From NCBI GenBank assembly GCA_002938315.1, contig PTLL01000006.1, forward strand, positions 1-56,288: 56,288 nt of DNA, given 5' to 3'. Positions 19,476 through 29,900 of this stretch are shown piece after piece (position 1 is the first letter of the stretch; every line of letters starts with the position of its first letter). The notes beneath the pieces are model-generated. The model was not told the origin of the DNA. It saw only the letters and a list, made by a program, of their open reading frames with translations, and did not search any database. A program made the translations under genes and the position numbers. This stretch comes from Alphaproteobacteria bacterium MarineAlpha3_Bin2 (lineage in GTDB: Bacteria > Pseudomonadota > Alphaproteobacteria > Rhodospirillales > Casp-alpha2).

Positions 19476-20615
19476 TCAGGTAATGAGTTCTTTAATGAAC
19501 TCAATGACTCTCAAGTGAACCAAGTCGTTCCAAGTTGCGAAAACCATTAGAGTCAATACCAGAATCAGTCCAAAACGAAAACCGTATTCTTGCGCTCGCT
19601 CACCCAAAGGACGGCCGCGAATGGCTTCAGCGGCTAAAAACAACAAATGCCCGCCATCAAGTAAAGGAATGGGAAACAGGTTAATAAGGCCCAAATTTAC
19701 GGATAAGGCGGCCATAAAGAAGATAAGGTTATCGAGCCCGCCCTGGGCCATTTGACCGGAAAGCTTGGCAATTCTAAGGGGGCCCCCCAAATCTTCGGCG
19801 CCCCTCTTTCCGGTGATCATTTCACCTAAATAAGAGAAGATATTTCCCGTCAAAGCCGCTGTTTGTCTGATTCCCAGCCATGAAGCGTATAAAGGGTTTT
19901 GCCTTTCATACTCAGCTTGCTCCGGGTCATAACGAACACCAAGCAAGCCAACTTCGATCGTTTTTCCATCTTTATCCGTCCGTTGATGCCGTTTCGGTGT
20001 CGCCGCCAGGGTCAATTCATCATCACCCCGCCTGAGCGTGATTTTCAAGGGAACGCCTGGTTTCCCGCTTACGATACGGACCAGGTCAGAAAACCAGGTC
20101 ACGGGTTCGTCATTTATGCTCAAAATGCGGTCGCCGACCTCAAACCCGGCTTCGGCAGCAGCGGAATCCGGCATGATATTACCGACACCTGCATAATGTT
20201 TAGGTGTTCCGACGGTCATAATCAGCCCGGCGAATAGTACCACCGCCAGAATGAAATTCGCCAATGGCCCGGCGAAAACGATCGATACGCGCTGACCTAT
20301 GGTTTTGTATTGGAAAGAAACGGCCTTTTCCTCTTCGGTCAAAGGACGTTCATTCTCTTCATCTTCAGGGAGATCGGATTGGCCCAGCATTTTGACGTAT
20401 CCGCCAAGGGGAATGGCGGATATTTTCCACCGGGTTCCCGCCGCATTGGTCCAACCATAAATTTCCGGCCCGAACCCGATCGAAAAAACCTCGACCCTGA
20501 CGTTGTTGCGCTTGGCCACCCAGTAATGTCCCCACTCATGGACATAAACCAAGACCGTGAGCACGAACAAAAACAGGATAATGTAATACCAAGTAAATCC
20601 GAGAATGGAGTCCAT
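19476..20615 (-). CDS. rseP: Site-2 intramembrane zinc metalloprotease
   Basis: RseP cleaves membrane-embedded anti-sigma factors and signal peptide remnants. The 379-residue protein has the zinc motif HEWGH at residues 26-30 in its first membrane segment, a periplasmic PDZ domain (from about 120, with GVGNIMPDSAAAEAGFEVGD), and the second zinc ligand region NLFPIPLLDGGHL near the C-terminus. One PDZ domain is visible where E. coli has two, usual outside the enterics. It lies between dxr (50 bases) and bamA (22 bases). Confidence 0.95.
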   Translation of the reverse strand: MDSILGFTWYYIILFLFVLTVLVYVHEWGHYWVAKRNNVRVEVFSIGFGPEIYGWTNAAGTRWKISAIPLGGYVKMLGQSDLPEDEENERPLTEEEKAVSFQYKTIGQRVSIVFAGPLANFILAVVLFAGLIMTVGTPKHYAGVGNIMPDSAAAEAGFEVGDRILSINDEPVTWFSDLVRIVSGKPGVPLKITLRRGDDELTLAATPKRHQRTDKDGKTIEVGLLGVRYDPEQAEYERQNPLYASWLGIRQTAALTGNIFSYLGEMITGKRGAEDLGGPLRIAKLSGQMAQGGLDNLIFFMAALSVNLGLINLFPIPLLDGGHLLFLAAEAIRGRPLGERAQEYGFRFGLILVLTLMVFATWNDLVHLRVIEFIKELIT

Positions 20616-20665
20616 AAGGGCGCTTTCAGGTGAGTGTCTGGGCGGCGGATTCCAGCCGCCGAATA

Positions 20666-21874
20666 TTAATTATCTTTCGGAATTTTTAAAACCAAATCTT
20701 CGGCAATTCTCCGCGCTTCAGCGTCGGCCTCGGCAACATCATCCAGATTATCCAAGCGGCCATCAGGCGCGGCGATAAGGGTTTCCTCCACAATCCGGAC
20801 AATGTCAAGAAAACCGATGTTTTTGTCTAAAAAATGGCGAACAGCTACTTCGTTTGCGGCATTCAACACCGTCGGCGCTGCACCGCCGGAATTCAAGGCT
20901 TGGCGGGCCAGCCGGAGGGCCGGAAAACGGTCCATGTCAGGGTTTTCGAAGGTTAGGGTGGCGATTTCCCCCAATTCCAGCCGGGGGGCGTGGGCGGCCA
21001 TCCGCTTGGGCCAGGCCAGGGCATAGGCAATGGGGGTGCGCATGTCAGGGGTCCCTAGTTGGGCCAAAACCGAACCATCGACATAATCGACCATGGAATG
21101 GATTATCGATTGCGGATGCACCAATATTTCAATCTGATCACCGGAAACTGGAAAAAGATGGAAGGCTTCGATCAATTCCAGCCCCTTGTTTATCATGGTC
21201 GCTGAATCTACTGAAATTTTGGCGCCCATATCCCAATTGGGGTGGGCGACAGCCTGTTCCGGCGTCATTTTGGCCATTTCGTCAAGGGAAGAATTTCTAA
21301 ACGGCCCACCCGATGCGGTCAGGATAATCCGGTGAACCCGGTCGGCGTTGTCGAAATCAAAGACTTGAAAAATGGCGCTGTGTTCGGAATCCACCGGCAA
21401 TAGGGTGGCGCCATGAATTTCGACTTCTTTAACGAACAAATCACCGGCGGAAACTAGACATTCCTTGTTGGCCAATCCGATCGTGGCGCCGCGCCTGACG
21501 GCGGTTAAAGTCGGTTTAAGCCCTGCCGCCCCGACAATAGAGGCCATCACCCAATCAGCAGGCCTATGGGCGGCCTCGATAAGGGCTTCGGGGCCTGCGG
21601 CGGCCTCGATCCCGGTTCCAGCCAAGCCTTCCTTCAGCGCATGATAGCCATCGGGATCGGCTAGTACTGCCGTATTCGGTTTTAGGCGTAGGGATTGCTC
21701 GATTAACAGAGTGACGTTACGGTTCGCCGTCAAGGCTTCTACCACATAGTCGCTGGGATTATTTTCGATCAATTCGACTGTATTGCAGCCGACCGATCCA
21801 GTGGACCCAAGGATAGTGATGCTTCGGGGCGTCATTTCCGTTTTTGGTGCAATGGTTTCGGGGACTACATCCAT
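20666..21874 (-). CDS. dxr: 1-deoxy-D-xylulose-5-phosphate reductoisomerase
   Basis: Dxr makes 2-C-methyl-D-erythritol 4-phosphate with NADPH, the committed step of the MEP isoprenoid pathway, which feeds UppS encoded nearby. The 402-residue sequence has the nucleotide loop GSTGSVG at 23-29, the metal-binding PVDSEHSAIFQ and the ASGGPFR loop, and a normal C-terminal domain. The ATG at 21874 overlaps the cdsA stop by 10 bases; a second in-frame ATG at 21835 (MTPRSIT) would also give a full enzyme. A small GGCGGC/GCCGCC inverted repeat follows the gene near 20641-20660, without a T-run. Confidence 0.95.
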   Translation of the reverse strand: MDVVPETIAPKTEMTPRSITILGSTGSVGCNTVELIENNPSDYVVEALTANRNVTLLIEQSLRLKPNTAVLADPDGYHALKEGLAGTGIEAAAGPEALIEAAHRPADWVMASIVGAAGLKPTLTAVRRGATIGLANKECLVSAGDLFVKEVEIHGATLLPVDSEHSAIFQVFDFDNADRVHRIILTASGGPFRNSSLDEMAKMTPEQAVAHPNWDMGAKISVDSATMINKGLELIEAFHLFPVSGDQIEILVHPQSIIHSMVDYVDGSVLAQLGTPDMRTPIAYALAWPKRMAAHAPRLELGEIATLTFENPDMDRFPALRLARQALNSGGAAPTVLNAANEVAVRHFLDKNIGFLDIVRIVEETLIAAPDGRLDNLDDVAEADAEARRIAEDLVLKIPKDN

Positions 21875-22545
21875 GTCAATATAAGGCCCATGTCGAAAGT
21901 TTCAATCAAAGCAACGGCAACGGCAGCTACCAGCAATCCGTCAACGCGGTCAAACAGGCCGCCGTGCCCAGGAAGAATTGCTCCCATATCCTTTGCCCCA
22001 AAATAGCGTTTAACCCAAGATTCTCCTAAGTCACCCATTTGAGTTATTGCGCCGATGACGGCACTCCACCCAGCGAGGGCAAGAAAGTCTTTTGATTCAA
22101 TGACCAGGCTGGCTAACGCGCCGGTCAATCCCGCCATCCCTATTCCGCCCATTAGCCCCGCCCAGGTTTTGTTGGGGCTAATGACGGGGGCTAGTTTGGC
22201 GCCACCGATAAGACGACCGAAAGCGTAAGCCCCCGTATCGGCGGACCACACCACCGCCAGCAACCAATAAATATTAGTCGACCCGGAGGTGCCGTCGGAG
22301 CGCAGGAAAAGCAGGGCCCAGCAGGGAACGGCGATGTAAATTAAACCAAGTCCCAACCAAAAGGGCCGTCCACCACAAAGACGGTTCCATTCGAAGGCCA
22401 GGATCAACGCCATCAGGGCGATGAGAATGTCGAAAAACGGCGATCCAAAATAGGCAATAACCAGAACCCCCGGCGCCGCAATGCAGGCCGTGGCGGTTCG
22501 GACCGCCAAAGGGCTTAGCTTGGTGTCACCCTCCGGTAGCGCCAT
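21865..22545 (-). CDS. cdsA: Phosphatidate cytidylyltransferase
   Basis: CdsA converts phosphatidic acid and CTP to CDP-diacylglycerol, the precursor of all phospholipids, in the inner membrane. I start it at the ATG at 22545 (MALPEGDTKLSPLAVRTATA), giving 226 residues; the open frame extends 47 codons further but that part lies inside uppS and is not conserved in character. Several membrane helices are followed by ISPNKTWAG and the C-terminal signature GDLGESWVKRYFGAKDMG, then GHGGLFDRVDGLL. It overlaps the uppS end by 20 bases and dxr by 10. Confidence 0.93.
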   Translation of the reverse strand: MALPEGDTKLSPLAVRTATACIAAPGVLVIAYFGSPFFDILIALMALILAFEWNRLCGGRPFWLGLGLIYIAVPCWALLFLRSDGTSGSTNIYWLLAVVWSADTGAYAFGRLIGGAKLAPVISPNKTWAGLMGGIGMAGLTGALASLVIESKDFLALAGWSAVIGAITQMGDLGESWVKRYFGAKDMGAILPGHGGLFDRVDGLLVAAVAVALIETFDMGLILTWM

Positions 22546-23266
22546 AACGGCGTTCACGACCCTGATATTCGGTGACGGCATTTTCAAAGTCTTTCCCGCA
22601 AAATTCAGGCCAAAGGGTGTCGATAAACACCAATTCCGAATATGCCACTTGCCACAATAAAAAGTTGCTGATCCTTTCTTCACCACTGGTGCGGATCAAA
22701 AGATCAGGATCGGGCATATCAGCGGTAAACAAGTGCCCGGCGACCTCTGATTCATCGATGTCCTCTACCTTCAGGCGTCCGGTCAAAACATCCTCGGCGA
22801 TATTGCGGACCGCCGCCGTTATTTCCGCCCGGCCACCGTAACTCAGGGCAATGGTCAGCGTCAGGCGTTTATTGGCAGCGGTCAACCGTTCAGCGTTTTC
22901 GATCAGGGATACAATATCCTTATCCAGACGGTCCCGTTCGCCGATAACCATAAGTCGAACGCCTTCATTGTTGAGTTCATCGATTTCTTTTTTTAAATAA
23001 AACCGGAGCAGCCCCATGAGGTACTTGATCTCATTAGCCGGGCGTTTCCAATTCTCTGAAGAAAACCCAAACAGGGTCAGGTAGCCAATTCCCATGGAAA
23101 TGGCCGATTTCACCGCTTCTTTGACCGCATCGGCGCCTCTTTGATGGCCCACGGTTCGGGGCAGGCCATTGCCTTTCGCCCAGCGCCCATTCCCATCCAT
23201 GATGATGGCAACATGAATGGGGGGCGGTGGCGGAGAATTCTTTTTTTGAGGAGAGGCGGATTCCAT
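22526..23266 (-). CDS. uppS: Undecaprenyl diphosphate synthase (cis-prenyltransferase)
   Basis: UppS adds isopentenyl units to farnesyl diphosphate to make the C55 carrier for peptidoglycan and lipopolysaccharide. From the ATG at 23266 (MESASPQKKN) the protein has 246 residues; earlier in-frame starts lie inside frr. Motifs are HVAIIMDGNGRWAKGNGLPR with the catalytic aspartate, FGFSSENWKRP and DLLIRTSGEERISNFLLWQ. It begins 4 bases after frr and overlaps cdsA. Confidence 0.96.
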   Translation of the reverse strand: MESASPQKKNSPPPPPIHVAIIMDGNGRWAKGNGLPRTVGHQRGADAVKEAVKSAISMGIGYLTLFGFSSENWKRPANEIKYLMGLLRFYLKKEIDELNNEGVRLMVIGERDRLDKDIVSLIENAERLTAANKRLTLTIALSYGGRAEITAAVRNIAEDVLTGRLKVEDIDESEVAGHLFTADMPDPDLLIRTSGEERISNFLLWQVAYSELVFIDTLWPEFCGKDFENAVTEYQGRERRYGATGG

Positions 23267-23270
23267 GGAA

Positions 23271-23837
23271 CTAGACCTGCTTGATATCTTGTTCTTTGTT
23301 CTCCAGCAATTCATCAATTCGGCTGATGTGTTGGTCGGTCAATGTCTGAATTTCATCTGCATATTCATGGTGTTCGTCCTTGGATATTTCATTATCTTTT
23401 TCGGAATGTTTCAAATTATCCATGGCGTGGCGACGGACATTGCGAACCGCGATGCGGGCATCTTCGGCGTATTTGTGGGCGACTTTTGCAAGTTCAATAC
23501 GGCGTTCTTCGGTCAGTGCCGGAATGGGAACCCTGACCAACTGTCCTTCCGAGGACGGATTGAGGCCAAGACCGGAATTGATGATTGCTTTTTCCACAGA
23601 CTGAACCAGGCCCTTGTCCCAGACTTGGACCGTTAACAGCCGGGGCTCCGGCACACCGATATTGCCGACCTGATTTATCGGCATATCGGAGCCGTAGGCT
23701 TCGACAACCAGAGATTCCAAAAGACCAGCATTGGCACGCCCAGTGCGGAGGCCTTTGTACTCATCTAACAACACCCCTATCGCCCCGTCCATGCGGCGGG
23801 TGATATCCTTATAAATGGCGTCTATATCGATGCTCAC
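23271..23837 (-). CDS. frr: Ribosome recycling factor
   Basis: Frr, with EF-G, splits the post-termination ribosome. The 188-residue protein shows the standard two-domain pattern: a three-helix bundle with [14 protein letters not shown] and a C-terminal segment with RRHAMDNLK and [20 protein letters not shown], and the domain II sequence [20 protein letters not shown]. It lies between pyrH (38 bases upstream) and uppS (4 bases downstream), the normal order in Proteobacteria. Confidence 0.97.
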   Translation of the reverse strand: MSIDIDAIYKDITRRMDGAIGVLLDEYKGLRTGRANAGLLESLVVEAYGSDMPINQVGNIGVPEPRLLTVQVWDKGLVQSVEKAIINSGLGLNPSSEGQLVRVPIPALTEERRIELAKVAHKYAEDARIAVRNVRRHAMDNLKHSEKDNEISKDEHHEYADEIQTLTDQHISRIDELLENKEQDIKQV

Positions 23838-23875
23838 GGCGATTTTTCCCTTCGTGAACCGGCTAAAGAAATCCC

Positions 23876-24592
23876 TCAGTTAATAATCGTAAACTTGCCG
23901 CCACCAAAGACGACATCAGCGAATCCTCCGGGATTGTGAATGGAAAACACCAGGATTGGAACCTCGTTCTCACGTGCAAGTGCAATGGCAGATGTGTCCA
24001 TGACCCTGAGGTTTTGGGCCAGAACCTCCTGGTAGCTGAGTTCCTGATAGCGTTTAGCGTCTTTTTGGGTTTTCGGATCAGCGTCATAAACGCCGTCAAC
24101 TTGGGTACCCTTGAGAAGAGCATCACAATTCATTTCAACGGCGCGAAGGGCGGCAGCGGTGTCAGTGGTGAAGAAAGGATTGCCGGTTCCGCCGGCAAAG
24201 ATCACGACCCTATCCTTCTCCATGTGACGAACAGCACGACGTCGGATATAGGGTTCACATACCGTTGCCATGGGAATGGCTGATTGCACCCGGGTCGGTA
24301 CGCCCATGCTTTCCAGGACGCTTTGCACGGCAAGGGCATTCATCACGGTTGCCAACATGCCCATGTAATCCGCGCTGGTGCGCTCAATGCCCTGGGCGGC
24401 GACTGAAACGCCTCTGAAAATGTTGCCGGCCCCGATGACCAAGCTGATTTGCACCCCCTTATCGTGAACGTCTTTGATTTCACCACAAATTCTGTCCACG
24501 GTGCTGGCGTCAATACCGTATTCACGCTCGCCCATCAGCGCCTCTCCCGACAATTTTAATAGAATACGTCGGTATTTTGGCTTGGGCGGCAT
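23876..24592 (-). CDS. pyrH: UMP kinase
   Basis: PyrH phosphorylates UMP to UDP for RNA, DNA and nucleotide-sugar synthesis. The 238-residue bacterial-type enzyme starts [20 protein letters not shown], with the phosphate-binding loop, and has [30 protein letters not shown] and [10 protein letters not shown]. Length is normal. A 108-base gap separates it from tsf and contains a short GGTAC/GTACC hairpin and a TAGAAT that could be a -10 box, so a promoter of its own is possible but not shown. Confidence 0.97.
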   Translation of the reverse strand: MPPKPKYRRILLKLSGEALMGEREYGIDASTVDRICGEIKDVHDKGVQISLVIGAGNIFRGVSVAAQGIERTSADYMGMLATVMNALAVQSVLESMGVPTRVQSAIPMATVCEPYIRRRAVRHMEKDRVVIFAGGTGNPFFTTDTAAALRAVEMNCDALLKGTQVDGVYDADPKTQKDAKRYQELSYQEVLAQNLRVMDTSAIALARENEVPILVFSIHNPGGFADVVFGGGKFTIIN

Positions 24593-24700
24593 GGTGGTGT
24601 TCCGTTTGATCCTTATGAGGGAAAGGTCCTGTCACTTTTTAGGGACGTGAACATTCTACACCATCGGTGGGTCTTTGGTACTTTGACGTACCGACAGTCT

Positions 24701-25627
24701 TTAGGTGCCGGCAACGGCGGCAACTTCGGCGGCGAAATCCTCTTCCTTCTTTTCGATACCCTCACCGAGGATGAATACGCCGAAATTAGAAACCTGTATG
24801 GGACCGCCGGCATTCTTGGCCGCCGTCTCCAAAACCTTTTCGACCTTGGTTTCACCGTCAATGACGAAGGTCTGATCCAAAAGGCAGACGTCTTCGTAAA
24901 ATTTGCGCATCCGCCCATCAAGCATCTTTTCGATGATGTCCTCGGGTTTTCCGGATCCGCGCGCCTGTTCGGCCAGGAAATTACGCTCACGTTCGATAAC
25001 GGCCGGCTCCAGGCCATCCCTAGACACCGCTTGCGGATTCGAGGACGCCACATGCATGGCAAGCTGTTTTCCAATGGCATTTAGCTTATCCGCATCGGCT
25101 TCGGATTCAAGAGCAACCAGAACCCCGATTTTGCCCAGATCGGAGGCAACGGCGTTGTGGATATAGGATGAGAGGACACCTTGGCCGACCTCGACGACCT
25201 CAAGGCGGCGAAGCGACATATTTTCACCGATGGTGGCAATTAGGTTGGTGAGTTCCTCGGCAACATTGCGATCCGTCCCGGGATATGGGGTTTCCTTCAA
25301 CGCCTCCATGTCATTGCCGGATTTAAGCGCCAATTCGCTTACGGTCCTGACGAAAGCTTGGAAATCGTCGTTACGGGCGACAAAATCAGTCTCCGCATTG
25401 ACCTCGACAAGGGCGCCGGTATTGCCTTCGATGGAAACGCCGATCAGGCCTTCCGAGGTGACCCGCCCGGCCTTTTTGGCGGCAGCCGACAGACCCTTGG
25501 TGCGAAGCCAATCAATAGCGGCTTCAATGTCGCCATCGCTTTCGACTAGCGCTTTCTTACAATCCATCATGCCCGCGCCGGTTTTCTCGCGCAGGTTCTT
25601 GACTAGGGCGGCAGTGATTTCAGCCAT
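24701..25627 (-). CDS. tsf: Elongation factor Ts
   Basis: EF-Ts is the guanine nucleotide exchange factor of EF-Tu. The 308-residue protein has the N-terminal UBA-like domain with [20 protein letters not shown], the conserved [14 protein letters not shown], and two core subdomains. The C-terminal coiled-coil part is normal for alphaproteobacteria. It follows rpsB after 45 bases, the universal bacterial order, and precedes pyrH. Confidence 0.97.
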   Translation of the reverse strand: MAEITAALVKNLREKTGAGMMDCKKALVESDGDIEAAIDWLRTKGLSAAAKKAGRVTSEGLIGVSIEGNTGALVEVNAETDFVARNDDFQAFVRTVSELALKSGNDMEALKETPYPGTDRNVAEELTNLIATIGENMSLRRLEVVEVGQGVLSSYIHNAVASDLGKIGVLVALESEADADKLNAIGKQLAMHVASSNPQAVSRDGLEPAVIERERNFLAEQARGSGKPEDIIEKMLDGRMRKFYEDVCLLDQTFVIDGETKVEKVLETAAKNAGGPIQVSNFGVFILGEGIEKKEEDFAAEVAAVAGT

Positions 25628-25672
25628 CTTAAACCTCTTAATTAAGTTTATTTTCTAATTATTTAAAAAAAC

Positions 25673-26749
25673 TCAGACCTTTTCTTCAGTTTTGTCTGTG
25701 TCTTTGGTTTCTGCACTGTCCTTGGGCGCGGCCTTTTCCTCGGCCTTCTCGTCACTTTTGGCTGGTTTTTGAGCGGCCTTGGCAAGCTTTTTAGTCTCTT
25801 TATCTGGAGATTTAGCCTTCTTGGCGACAGGCTTTTCCTCTGTTTTCTTGTCGTCTTTCTTGTCGCCTTTATCGCCGCCCTTTTTTGCGGCAGGGCTGGG
25901 CTTCGCTTCTTTGCTGTCCTTGGCCGCCGGCTTGGATGCGACTTTTGGTTTATCCGCAGTCTTATCGGCCTGGGCATCGGTTTTTTCGGCTGCAGTTTCC
26001 TCGGGTAAGGATTCTTCGGGAACTGCCGAGGAGGCGCCGATATCGCCACCAGCAGCCTTGACCTCTTGTTGAATACCGTCAAGCACCGCACCGCCCATCA
26101 ATTCACAATATAGATTGATAGCGCGAATGGCGTCGTCGTTACCCGGTACGGGATAATTAATTCCATCGGGCTTGCTATTGGAATCAATAACACCGACCAC
26201 CGGAATGCCCAATTTATTGGCCTCGGCAACGGCAATAGCTTCCTTGTTGGTGTCAATGACGACTAATATATCCGGCAGTCCGCCCATTTCCTTGATGCCG
26301 CCCAAGGCGCGCTCAAGTTTGGCTTGCTCGCGGGTCAAACCCAGCAGCTCTTTCTTCGTTAGGCCAACGGTCTCCCCGGCCAATTGGTCATCCAGGGTGC
26401 GCAGGCGTTTGATCGAATTGGAAATTGTCTGCCAATTCGTCATCATGCCACCCAGCCAGCGGTGGTTAACGTAATACTGACCACACCGCTTGGCGGCTTC
26501 AGAAACTCTGGTCGAGGCCTGGCGCTTGGTTCCGACAAACAGAACCCGCCCACCGGCGGCAACCACATCTTTGACGGCGGTCATGGCCTGATGCAGCAAG
26601 GGTACCGTTTGCTGTAGATCAATAATGTGAATGCCGTTGCGGACCCCGAACAGAAAGGGGGACATTTTCGGATTCCAGCGTCTTGTGCTGTGCCCGAAAT
26701 GAACGCCAGCTTCCAAAAGCTGACGCATCGTAAAGGCGGGAAGCGCCAT
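25673..26749 (-). CDS. rpsB: 30S ribosomal protein S2 with a long charged C-terminal extension
   Basis: S2 is a late-assembling protein of the small subunit and helps recruit S1. Residues 1 to about 231 are a normal S2 ([60 protein letters not shown]). About 127 further residues follow, made almost only of Lys, Ala, Glu, Asp, Pro, Ser and Thr (for example [19 protein letters not shown]), likely disordered. Typical S2 ends around 240-260. Longer tails exist in some alphaproteobacteria, so the tail is unusual but not unique. The frame is clean to the stop, so this is not read-through. A stable hairpin lies in the leader. Confidence 0.95.
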   Translation of the reverse strand: MALPAFTMRQLLEAGVHFGHSTRRWNPKMSPFLFGVRNGIHIIDLQQTVPLLHQAMTAVKDVVAAGGRVLFVGTKRQASTRVSEAAKRCGQYYVNHRWLGGMMTNWQTISNSIKRLRTLDDQLAGETVGLTKKELLGLTREQAKLERALGGIKEMGGLPDILVVIDTNKEAIAVAEANKLGIPVVGVIDSNSKPDGINYPVPGNDDAIRAINLYCELMGGAVLDGIQQEVKAAGGDIGASSAVPEESLPEETAAEKTDAQADKTADKPKVASKPAAKDSKEAKPSPAAKKGGDKGDKKDDKKTEEKPVAKKAKSPDKETKKLAKAAQKPAKSDEKAEEKAAPKDSAETKDTDKTEEKV

Positions 26750-26788
26750 GGTTTTATATCCTTCTCCGGTTCTACCTCCGCAGGCTTG

Positions 26789-26808
26789 GTCCTTTCGGTC
26801 GAAAGAAC
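26789..26808 (-). promoter_or_regulatory. Hairpin in the rpsB 5' leader
   Basis: On the minus strand GTTCTTTC, GACC, GAAAGGAC forms an 8-bp stem with one G-U pair and a 4-base loop. It ends 39 bases before the rpsB ATG and is followed by the Shine-Dalgarno-like GCGGAGGTAG and then AACCGGAGAAGG. rpsB leaders in other bacteria carry sites by which free S2 represses its own translation, so this may be such an element; that is inference. There is no T-run after it, so it is not a terminator. Confidence 0.4.
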
Positions 26809-26925
26809 ACCGGAACAGTAAAGTGGCGAATTTAAGCCAAACACCGTACGCCTACGTGTGAAATCGCGGGTTTTTTAGCTCTTGGGTAAAAGGAAAGCAA
26901 GAGCAAAGGGAACGGATTTAATTTT

Positions 26926-29900
26926 TTAGGTCTCTCGGGCTTCGACAATGCCGGGAATGGCGCGGACGGCGTTGATGTCATCCGGCGTCAAGGCGTAGCC
27001 GCCACTAAGCTCAATGTCCACCTCGGCGCCTTCTTCCAGCCTGGAAACGACCGTCACGTGGCCCCTGCCATGGCGCCAGGCGGATAAGACGTCTCTGAGC
27101 GCAGATAAGGGAGTGGCAGAAGAAACAACAACTGCGAGGCCGGGAATAACCTTGTCGCCGGCTTTCTCAAGAAGTTGCATGCTTTGAACAGAAAACCGGC
27201 TATCGGCATCGAATTGGGCGCGGATGAAGAATGACTGGCCAAGTTCGAGTATGTCCCGGTTTTGGTTAAGTGTTTCCGAAAAGGCGATGACTTCGAAGAC
27301 ACCCGATGTATCGGTGAAGCTTAAAAAAGCGTAGCGGTTGCCTTTCTTTGAGGTTCTTTCACTGATCCCCAGCAAGGTTCCGGCCATCCGTCTGGGCCCG
27401 GGTTTGCCGGCGGAAATGATATCTGCGTTGGTCTTGACCTTGAGGCGCTTCATGATGGGGGTGAAGTCATCCAATGGATGACCGGAAAGATAAAGTCCGG
27501 TGGCTTCAAATTCTTCGGTCAAGCGGTCCATTTTTTGCCAATCGGCGATTTCCGGTAAAGAAGGTGCCTCAACGGCGCCGGCGCTATCGCCGCCGAACAG
27601 TCCCATTTGGCCACTGTCGCGTTCATTGTTGGCGATTGAAGCGTGGCGGAGCAGCATTTCAATGGCGTCGTACACTTGTCGGCGGTTCGAACAAATGCCA
27701 TCGAAAGCCCCTGCCCTGACAAGATTTTCCATTTGCCGCTTGTTGACCGCGTGCGGGTCTAGGCGCTGGGCAAAATCAAAAAGGTCCCGATAGGGACCAT
27801 TTTCACGGCGTTCCCGGACCAAACCTTCCATGGCCGCCTCGCCGACGTTCTTGATGGCAGCAAGGGCATAGCGGATGGCGCCATTGCTACCATTTGGGTC
27901 CCTTTCTACGGTGAAAACGGCATCCGAAGCATTGACGTCCGGACCCCGAACCTTGATCCCCATGTGCTGAAGTTCCTGGTGGAACACGCCCAATTTGTCA
28001 GTATTGCCCATGTCCAAGGTCATCGATGCGGCCATGAATTCGACTGGGTGGTTGGCCTTCATGTAGGCTGTTTGATATGCGACCAGAGCATAAGCGGCGG
28101 CATGGGATTTGTTAAAGCCGTAATCGGCGAACTTATTGACCAGAACGAAGATTTCATTGGCCTTGGCCTCAGGAACGCCTTTGGCGATGGCTCCCTTGAT
28201 GAAGACCTGGCGTTGTTCTGCCATTTCGGCACGGATTTTCTTACCCATTGCGCGCCGAAGAATATCGGCAGCGCCCAGTGAATAGCCGGAAAGCTCCTGA
28301 GCGATCTGCATAACCTGTTCCTGATAGATAATAATGCCGAAGGTTTCCTTGAGGATTCCTTCAAGCGTCGGATACAGGTAATCCGGTTTCTCCTCACCGT
28401 GCTTACGCTTGATATAGCTGGGGATGTTGTCCATCGGGCCGGGGCGATAAAGGGCAACAACGGCGATAATATCTTCGAAGGTGTCGGGGCGGAGGTTCTT
28501 TAAAACCTGCACCATGCCTGATGATTCCAACTGAAAGACGCCGGTGGTGTTACCCTCAGCGATCATCTCAAATGTCGCCTTATCATCCAGGGGAATACTG
28601 GAAATATTAAGGTCAAAACCAGTTTCACGCACCAGCTTTTCGGCGTGGCTGAGGACGGTTAGCGTCTTGAGCCCGAGAAAGTCGAATTTCACCAGGCCCG
28701 CGGCCTCGACGTATTTCATGGAAAAACCACTAACCGGCATATCGGATCTGAAGTCCCGGTATAGTGGGATTAATTCATCGAGAGGCCGGTCGCCGATGAC
28801 GACACCGGCGGCGTGGGTCGAGGCATGGCGAAAAAGCCCCTCCAACTGCCGGGCGATACGGATCAGTCTTTCAACTTGAGGATCTTCAGTTGCCAATTGG
28901 CGAATTTGAGGTTCCGCCTTCATGGCTTCGTCCAGGGTTGGCGGGTTGGCGGGGTTGGATGGTACTAGTTTGCATATCTTATCGACGTAGCCGTAAGGCA
29001 TTTCCAGAACCCGACCGACATCGCGCAGAACGGCGCGGGCCTGCAACTTTCCAAAGGTAATGATCTGAGCAACGTGATCACGACCGTATTTTTCCTGAAC
29101 ATAACGGATCACTTCGTCACGGCGGTCCTGACAAAAATCAATATCGAAATCAGGCATGGAGATACGGTCAGGGTTGAGGAACCGTTCGAACAGCAGTCCG
29201 AAACGAAGCGGGTCGAGGTCGGTGATGGTCAGCGCCCAGGCAACCACCGAACCGGCACCGGACCCGCGTCCCGGGCCGACAGGAATGCCGTGTTCCTTGG
29301 CCCAATGGATGAAGTCGGCAACGATCAGGAAGTATCCCTGATATCCCATGTCATCGATGACCTTGAGTTCGTACTCAAGACGTTTTCGGTACGGCGCAGC
29401 GGCGTGTTGCTTTTCATCAGCAGTCATGTCGGGACTGAACACCTGGGCTGCGATTCTGCTTTCCAGACCGGCTTTCGCTTGGGCGGTGAGTTCTTCTTCC
29501 TCGCTGCGGTTTGCGCCACAGTCGTAAGGCGGCAGGATTGGGGGGCGAGGTTCAGCCATGAACGCAGTGCGCTGGGCGACGACCAGGGTATTATCCGCGG
29601 CTTCCGGTAGGTCTCTAAATAGGGCCCGCATTTCTTTTGCCGATTTGAAGCCGTTGTCCGGTGACAACCGCCGGCGTTCGGTATCCGAAATATAGGCTCC
29701 TTCTGCGATACAGATCAGTGCGTCATGAGCCTCATGCATGGCGGCGTCTTTAAAAAAGCACTCGTTGGTGGCGACAATGGGCAGGTCCATTTCGTAGGCC
29801 AAATCCAGGAACCCGGGCTCGGTCTGTTTTTCTACCGTCAAGCCGTGGCGCATCAATTCTACGTAAAGACGGTCGGAAAAAATTTCCTTAAGGCGCTGCA

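Noticed and set aside
20641-20660. GGCGGC/GCCGCC hairpin after dxr
   Set aside because: Short stem without a T-run; rseP follows closely in the same direction, so termination here is unlikely.
26878-26904. GCTCTTG/CAAGAGC inverted repeat between dnaE and rpsB
   Set aside because: Stem of 7 with a 13-base loop and no T-run after it in either direction; not a convincing terminator.
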